From the NCBI GenBank assembly GCA_022539475.1, contig VCMS01000091.1:62001-126000 (forward strand): 64,000 nucleotides of DNA, written 5' to 3'. Both the position numbers and the translations under genes were made by a program. A model generated the notes under the pieces. That model was not told the DNA's origin, ran no database searches, and saw only the letters and a program-made list of their open reading frames with translations. This document shows, piece after piece, positions 59,290-64,000 of the stretch (positions are counted from its first letter, which is position 1; every line of letters starts with the position of its first letter). The stretch comes from Gracilaria domingensis (taxonomy: Eukaryota > Rhodophyta > Florideophyceae > Gracilariales > Gracilariaceae).

Positions 59290-60945
59290 ATGAATATGCA
59301 GACGTTGAAGTATACAGCGCTAGAGACACGGGAGTCTGGTTATGCCCCGCCGAGCCAGAGTACTCGATTCAACACAAAGGATGTGCCACAGAGCAGTACT
59401 AGTGGATCGGTGGAGACCTTGAGTGATGAATGCGATACAAACCTGCGAATACTGGCTAAGGAGTTTTTGACAGACCTCGAAACCATATGCACCCACGATA
59501 GCCTCTATAGCTTACGGGTTGATCAGATGAGGAACTGGATAGAGTTTTCGGAGATACGGATGGATACCGTATCTAGCTCTGACTCCGGTGAGTTGCCTGC
59601 TCGATTTCAGAAGTTTTCGGAGTTGCTATGGAAACCGATACAGGATATGCGTCATGCGGCAGGGTTCCATGTCGGCATTCACGCGAAACCTGATATTGAA
59701 CTGACGAAAACCCCTAAAACTTCCGGTAATGCCGAACCTTCTTCGACCAAGTCTGCCCCACCCCCACCTCGTCGAGAGTATATGAACCTCGTGAGCTCCG
59801 ATAGCGACGAGTTCGAGAAGCCGGTGAATCTTGCGGAGCATGAATCTCGGGTTGCTGGTTACAACATCCAAAAGACTGGTATTGAGCCGCCCATGAAGGG
59901 GATATCCAGTCTCCTTCGAATGAATATGGACAAGGTGTGGAAGGGGATGAGAAAGTCACACTTTGTAGCGTACAACTGTGACATGAAGGACCTGAGGCAC
60001 ACACACGAAACGTTTGTGAATCAGAGTGAGATTTTATGGGGTGAGGCACAGCTTGTCCTAACAGACCCTCCCTTTAACACTCGAAGGAAGAGGAACAAAC
60101 GGAATAGTGGTCACGATGTCTTCAGTGAGGAAGACATGATCCGTACGGCTGACTTAATAAGTTCCGCGCTTCGGTCAGGTGGGCACTTCATTATATTCTG
60201 TGCCATGGCACAGTTTCATGTGTGGCACAGGATACTTTCGGAAACGGCGAGTACGAAAGATGAAGCTGGAAGCGAAGGTAAACCAGAACTCATGCCTTCG
60301 TTTAAAGTGGATGCGAATCCACTGGTGTTCATCCGGGATCGCAGTAATGTTGGAGGGAATCCACGGAAGTTTGGGATACAGCCCGTAACGGAGTACGCCG
60401 TTCATGGGGTGAAGCGTGGATTGCGACCATCGGAGGAAGCCAGTCTTACTCCATTTGAGGAGAACAATTTCATTCCTTCCACTTTCCCGGCTAACAGGAA
60501 TGTAATTGACCGGGTGCCCAAACCGAGGGCGGGGGAGTGGTTGACATGGAAGGTACATGAGCCAGGTAGCTCAGTACCAGGTGGGCAGTACATAAGACCG
60601 GAGCAGAAGTCGAGGGAGTTGATGAAGGAGTTGATATGTCGCTTCACAAGACCGGGTGATCTTGTCATGGACATGTTCGCGGGAACTTTTTCTACGGGTA
60701 TGGCGTGCCTATCGCTGACAAAGCATAGGAAGTTCTTGGGGTGCGAGAAGAATAGGCCATGTTTCAGCCATGCGAAGCACCATCTAACGACTCTTATGGC
60801 CGAAGTTATTCGGGGGGGAAGAATGACATCCTGGTTGAACAGGAGGTGGTGGATGCGGCTTCAACGACCTATGAACGGGTTCCACATCGGGACCGAGGTC
60901 GGCTTGAATGGGAGGCTCCATTTGGTTACCCCCAGTACCAAGTGA
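59290..60945 (+). CDS. Rightward unit: beta-class DNA aminomethyltransferase (N6-adenine or N4-cytosine)
   Basis: Start at the first Met after the duplicated block (MNMQTLKYTALETRE), 551 residues. Motif IV, LVLTDPPFNTRR (about 259), precedes motif I, DMFAGTFSTGMACLSL with FLGCEKN (about 461-487). That order defines the beta class of bacterial amino-methyltransferases. It differs from eukaryotic MT-A70 (DPPW) and from phage Dam. The 180 residues between are the target-recognition region; the first 230 are unrecognised. The enzyme would transfer methyl from S-adenosylmethionine to an exocyclic amino group in DNA. The last ~45 codons after the G7 run at 60812-60818 look non-coding; the true frame probably shifts into the SET ORF. 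Confidence 0.8.
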   Translation: MNMQTLKYTALETRESGYAPPSQSTRFNTKDVPQSSTSGSVETLSDECDTNLRILAKEFLTDLETICTHDSLYSLRVDQMRNWIEFSEIRMDTVSSSDSGELPARFQKFSELLWKPIQDMRHAAGFHVGIHAKPDIELTKTPKTSGNAEPSSTKSAPPPPRREYMNLVSSDSDEFEKPVNLAEHESRVAGYNIQKTGIEPPMKGISSLLRMNMDKVWKGMRKSHFVAYNCDMKDLRHTHETFVNQSEILWGEAQLVLTDPPFNTRRKRNKRNSGHDVFSEEDMIRTADLISSALRSGGHFIIFCAMAQFHVWHRILSETASTKDEAGSEGKPELMPSFKVDANPLVFIRDRSNVGGNPRKFGIQPVTEYAVHGVKRGLRPSEEASLTPFEENNFIPSTFPANRNVIDRVPKPRAGEWLTWKVHEPGSSVPGGQYIRPEQKSRELMKELICRFTRPGDLVMDMFAGTFSTGMACLSLTKHRKFLGCEKNRPCFSHAKHHLTTLMAEVIRGGRMTSWLNRRWWMRLQRPMNGFHIGTEVGLNGRLHLVTPSTK

Positions 60946-61670
60946 TGCCTGGACATATTACTCAGTTCCTAGGAAGATACTGGAAGGACTGGGACTTTGT
61001 CGACAAGTGTGGAGAGCGTACTGTAGATCTTTGGGAGGAGAAGTACCGAGGAGCTCTGAATCTTATGGATATGCATATGCTGTTGACTGTTGAAGCCAAT
61101 CGATATCGCTTACATATAGCATCTTCTAAGATCCGACATCCCCGTGCTGGTATGGGGGTGTTCACGGAACATAAGATATTGGCTGGGGAAACTATCTGTC
61201 ATTTCTATGGAACTTTGGTATACACGGATCTGACGAACCGGAAGGAAAGACACTTAACGTATGGAAGTGGCTGTCTCGGAGCAACTCCAGTGCGGTACAA
61301 GTTGTTTTCTATGATGGTCACTGTGACTGGTACGGAGTTTCTGCACCTGAGGAACAGACCAGGACAGGCTCAGGATAGAAAGGAGAGCGAAGTCTACATT
61401 GTCCCGGCGCCTTTTTGTATCGGGGGCTACATTAACGACGCCGGATATCATGCCGGGGATCCCGATTTATCGGAGCCCCGGTCAAACAGGACTCGAAGTG
61501 CCAATGTGCAGGTGGTGGAAGCGAAGTCCGTGATACAGTTCAAGTCAGACCTTTCTAACTATGCTCTACTTCGTTGTAGAGCAGTAAGAGATATTGAGAG
61601 GGGCGAAGAGTTGTATTTCGACTACGGAGAGCAGTACGCCTGGGACTGGGCTCTGACATTGGAGCAATAG
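60759..61670 (+). CDS. Rightward unit: SET-domain lysine methyltransferase, probably fused to the DNA methyltransferase
   Basis: The SET core lies at about residues 125-300 of this frame: 'RAGMGVFTEHKILAGETICHFYG' (N-SET GxGvfA and GE), 'IGGYINDAGY' at the RFINHSC position, and 'CRAVRDIERGEELYFDYGEQYAW' (GEEL.fDYG), all in order. INDA replaces INHS, so the cofactor-binding His is missing. Upstream sequence from 60819 (KNDILVEQEVVDAASTTYER) is protein-like, while the ORF's own first 20 residues repeat the methyltransferase's nucleotides in another frame. One base in the G7 run would fuse both into ~790 residues. SET enzymes methylate lysines on histones or other proteins. Confidence 0.75.
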   Translation: MFQPCEAPSNDSYGRSYSGGKNDILVEQEVVDAASTTYERVPHRDRGRLEWEAPFGYPQYQVMPGHITQFLGRYWKDWDFVDKCGERTVDLWEEKYRGALNLMDMHMLLTVEANRYRLHIASSKIRHPRAGMGVFTEHKILAGETICHFYGTLVYTDLTNRKERHLTYGSGCLGATPVRYKLFSMMVTVTGTEFLHLRNRPGQAQDRKESEVYIVPAPFCIGGYINDAGYHAGDPDLSEPRSNRTRSANVQVVEAKSVIQFKSDLSNYALLRCRAVRDIERGEELYFDYGEQYAWDWALTLEQ

Positions 61671-61919
61671 ATGAGTTCAGTAGCGAATAGAAAGTAAATA
61701 TGCTTGTGAGTGTTGCAGCTGCCTGCAATACGCGTTGTTGTACATGTACACTGGAGCTCTTCATCTGTAACGGCGATATTTGCGACCCATTGGGCACCTC
61801 AAATTCCTAAAAAGCAGGAACTGCGGAGTCTCCCGGAATATCTGAACCATGCACCCCCCCCCCACCCCCTCCCCCCCTCCCCAACAATTTCGTTTCATTA
61901 CCCTGTTTATCTCCACAGC
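61671..61919. other. Spacer with C-rich tract and probable 3' splice site
   Basis: Contains a C-run (CACCCCCCCCCCACCCC type, 61852-61882) followed by TTTATCTCCACAG directly before the ATG at 61920. That is a good pyrimidine tract and acceptor, so the next gene may have an intron in or just before its first codons. Confidence 0.45.
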
Positions 61920-64000
61920 ATGGGTATAACGCCGAGAAAGCGAAATAGTACGCAGCGGAACAAGAGTGGACAGAAGAAGAGAAGAGCATCGGATGATACG
62001 AATCAGGCTACAAGCACCGCACTTCCTAAACGGAAGTCGTCCTCGACGAAGGAGAGAGTCAGTGGGCGTCCTTCTACAGGACTCTCTCGCCCATCTCGCA
62101 GCGGAGCGTCTTCCGGGATTGCGTCAAGAATTCGTGGATCAGCGAACGATGTCGTGCCGTCAACTGCCGATAATGCAAATCGTGCATCTGTCTCTGCTCC
62201 TCAAGAAGATGAGGTAACTCGGCCAGCGGGTCAGGACAGGAGGGCATGACAACTGGAACCGAAGAGGTTCGTATGACACCAAAACCTTCATGTCCCCGGC
62301 CGATATCGAAGACCGGAGCTACTGGGGCGCGGGTTACGCCGCCCAGTGGATCTGGACAACAAGGGACAATGACGAGAAGTCGTGAGAGTCCTAGTATATT
62401 AAGATCGTCACGTCCATCCCTCTCTTCTAGAACTGGGGCCGCTATGAATCGTATCATGCCTCGCAATGGGTCCGGACAAGGGAGAAACACAATAAGAAAT
62501 CGAGAGACAACTGATAGACGAGTTACTTTTCGACCTTCCCCTCTTTCCAGAACGGGGGCCGTTGCAGCTCGTACGAGGCCCAATTCATCTGATATACCAT
62601 GCCATGGAGGAGGACATACACGGGAGTTGGAGCTCGGAGCCGTGCCAAGGGTGGACACAGAACGCCTGCAGCCTCTCGTGGCTAAGGCTATGGCACATGA
62701 GGATAGTTCCGATAACGAAATAACACCGAATCCTGCGGCATTACCGGGGCCTGTCGCCGAAGAAGCTAGGGAAATAACGGAAGATATCCAAACTGGTGTG
62801 AATTCAAGCTCTATGAACAGACCTGATCTTTTAAATGAACTGAATTGCTTGAAAGAAAAGGTTAAGACGCTACAAGAGGACTTGATGGTTCGGGGAATTC
62901 TAGTGAAGGTCGCCCAAGAGCAGAGTACGGCTTTGAAAAAGAGGCTTGAAGAGAAGGATCTAGTCATTGAAGGGCTAAGAGGGGCACTGAAACAGGAGGG
63001 AGATAGGAGTACACGTGCTGGTGAACCTGGGCAGACAGGTCGAAAGAAGCATAAAATTGAGGTGTGCGACGAGTTTCGAGGGGTTGCTCGAGCAGTGTAT
63101 CACAACATGCTGACGTGGGCAAGGAGAGAAACAAGTGAGCTATGGCTCGAAGGTGAGTCGCTCACCCGAAATTGGGGTAACCGTGCCGAGAAGGTGGAAG
63201 ACGCAACTGAGAGTGGGGAAGGGCTTATTGAGCCGGAGGAAGGTGGTTCATACATGGTTCCTAAAAACCCCGTGGAGCTCTTGGGCAGTTTTGGCATGTT
63301 CACACCGTCGGTAGAGGGGGGCCAGATGCTTTGCTGAAGAAAATGGTTGAAAGCGAGTTGAAGGAGTTGAGCTGGGAAGGTATTAGAAAAGCATCTCTTA
63401 CCGACAGGTGTATACTGGAACTTTGTGCAGATATGTGCCTTAGGCAGAGAATGCGGCAGACCATGAGTGACGTCGTGGGCGTTCGTAAGAGAAATACGAG
63501 GGATAAACTATTTCTGCTCCTGGGGTACGATCTGATTTGGAGAAGAACAAAGCTGGTAGAAGAGAATGCTGACGAACTCACAATGCAGTTGAAGGAAGCG
63601 CAGGAGAACATACTGCGTTTGACGAAAATGGTGTACCGAACACTTCATGGTGGAGAAAAGCCCCATTTGTTCGTCTAAAGTACTCCAATGCGGACAATGT
63701 CGAGGATATGCCGACGGAAGATCAAGACTTGTTCTTCCGAAACCGTGTCGGGGTACAAGTGCTGAAGGAGTTTATTGGGTATGATGTGGAAGACAAGGAT
63801 ACGGGCACCTTTTTAGATGGCACAATACTGTTGCTCGCACGTTTGGACGCTTGGGTGTTGACGGTTGTGAGCCTTCTAAGTACGGATGTGTCAAGGGGTG
63901 GCCAGAGACAGAAACTGTTTACAAAGAAGTTTGCTGAACTGCTACCTCTGTGTTTAAAGAATGTTCTGGGGGATGTTAGGCAACATGTCTTGAGGACCAA
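61920..64000 (+). pseudogene. Rightward unit: basic, repeat-containing coiled-coil protein, frame-broken, 3' partial
   Basis: Four ORF pieces join by one-base shifts: 61920-62249 (shift near 62240), 62246-63337 (shift in the G6 run 63316-63321), 63331-63678 (shift near 63656-63664), and an open frame from 63663 to the window end. Together they cover more than 690 codons. The N-terminus is Ser/Arg/Lys-rich (MGITPRKRNSTQRNKSGQKK). A set of ~35-residue repeats follows (STGAxxxRxxPxxGSGQ type, about 62290-62600). A coiled coil lies at about 62830-63000 (LKEKVKTLQEDL, KKRLEEKDLVIEGL). The last part is helical and globular. No family is recognised; a structural or nucleic-acid-packaging role is possible. 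Confidence 0.5.
62290..62600 (+). repeat. In-frame ~100 bp repeats in the coiled-coil gene
   Basis: Three recognisable units of about 33-36 residues share S[KR]TGA, a basic residue, P, then SGSGQ or NGSGQ and R-rich ends (TMTRSRE, TIRNRE). The DNA units share AGAACTGGGGCC/AGAACGGGGGCC and GTGGATCTGGACA/ATGGGTCCGGACA blocks. Confidence 0.6.

Noticed and set aside
59290..60945. MT-A70 RNA/DNA adenine methyltransferase
   Set aside because: The catalytic motif is DPPF and motif I comes after it with a FAGTFSTG loop, which is beta-class order, not MT-A70.
53000..64000. CRISPR array or prophage
   Set aside because: No regular direct repeats with spacers; the host is eukaryotic, and no phage structural genes are recognisable.

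Overview
The window is nuclear DNA of a red alga. The best single indicator is a phycoerythrin gamma-type linker gene (10498-11454, minus), which belongs to phycobilisome-bearing rhodophytes. The remaining genes are eukaryotic (DNA polymerase epsilon, PIF1, BRCA2, SAPS phosphatase subunit, Elf1, mitochondrial carrier), and an alpha-galactosidase fits a floridoside (galactosyl-glycerol) economy. Genes are compact with few introns: two in the AAA+ ATPase gene and one in the SAPS gene, all GTATGT...AG. The species cannot be named from the sequence; a compact, intron-poor, phycoerythrin-containing red alga of the Chondrus/Porphyridium kind fits.

Region 1 (1-41 kb) is gene-dense housekeeping DNA. 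In order: double-AAA+ ATPase (5' partial), RING-H2 protein (-), type II peroxiredoxin, mitochondrial ribosomal protein bL19, a possible RRM-like protein, a basic low-complexity protein, a partial duplicate of the RRM-like gene, phycoerythrin gamma linker (-), PIF1 helicase (-), Pol epsilon catalytic subunit (-), GH36 alpha-galactosidase, Elf1, a secreted coiled-coil protein (-), SAPS protein, BRCA2 (-), O-fucosyltransferase-like protein, hemerythrin-like protein (-), GTP/GDP carrier (-). Several genes form divergent pairs sharing a short, extremely GC-rich promoter, and GC falls along each gene away from it. The Pol epsilon promoter carries a palindromic E2F-type site. PIF1, POLE and BRCA2 make this stretch rich in genome-maintenance genes.

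Region 2 (41-53 kb) is gene-poor and more AT-rich. It holds a small secreted Cys-rich protein, about 4 kb with nothing recognisable, a purine-rich coiled-coil gene, short tandem repeats, a ribulose-phosphate 3-epimerase fragment, a ketopantoate-reductase-like enzyme, and two convergent HAD-family paralogues, one of which has lost the catalytic nucleophile.

Region 3 (53-64 kb, running off the right edge) is the most unusual part. A 1.3 kb nested palindrome at 57.07-58.34 kb, with four TTAGGG-containing hairpins, sits between two divergent transcription units. The leftward unit starts with a ParB-like domain and ends in a degenerate 2-oxoglutarate-dioxygenase-like fold. The rightward unit encodes a bacterial-type beta-class DNA aminomethyltransferase that appears to run, across a G7 run, into a SET domain, followed by basic, repeat-containing, coiled-coil proteins. 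Nearly every gene here is broken by single-base shifts, often at homopolymers, and one 180 bp block is duplicated around an N. So it is either poorly sequenced or decaying. I read it as a candidate undescribed mobile or selfish element carrying chromatin and DNA modification enzymes; that reading is inference.
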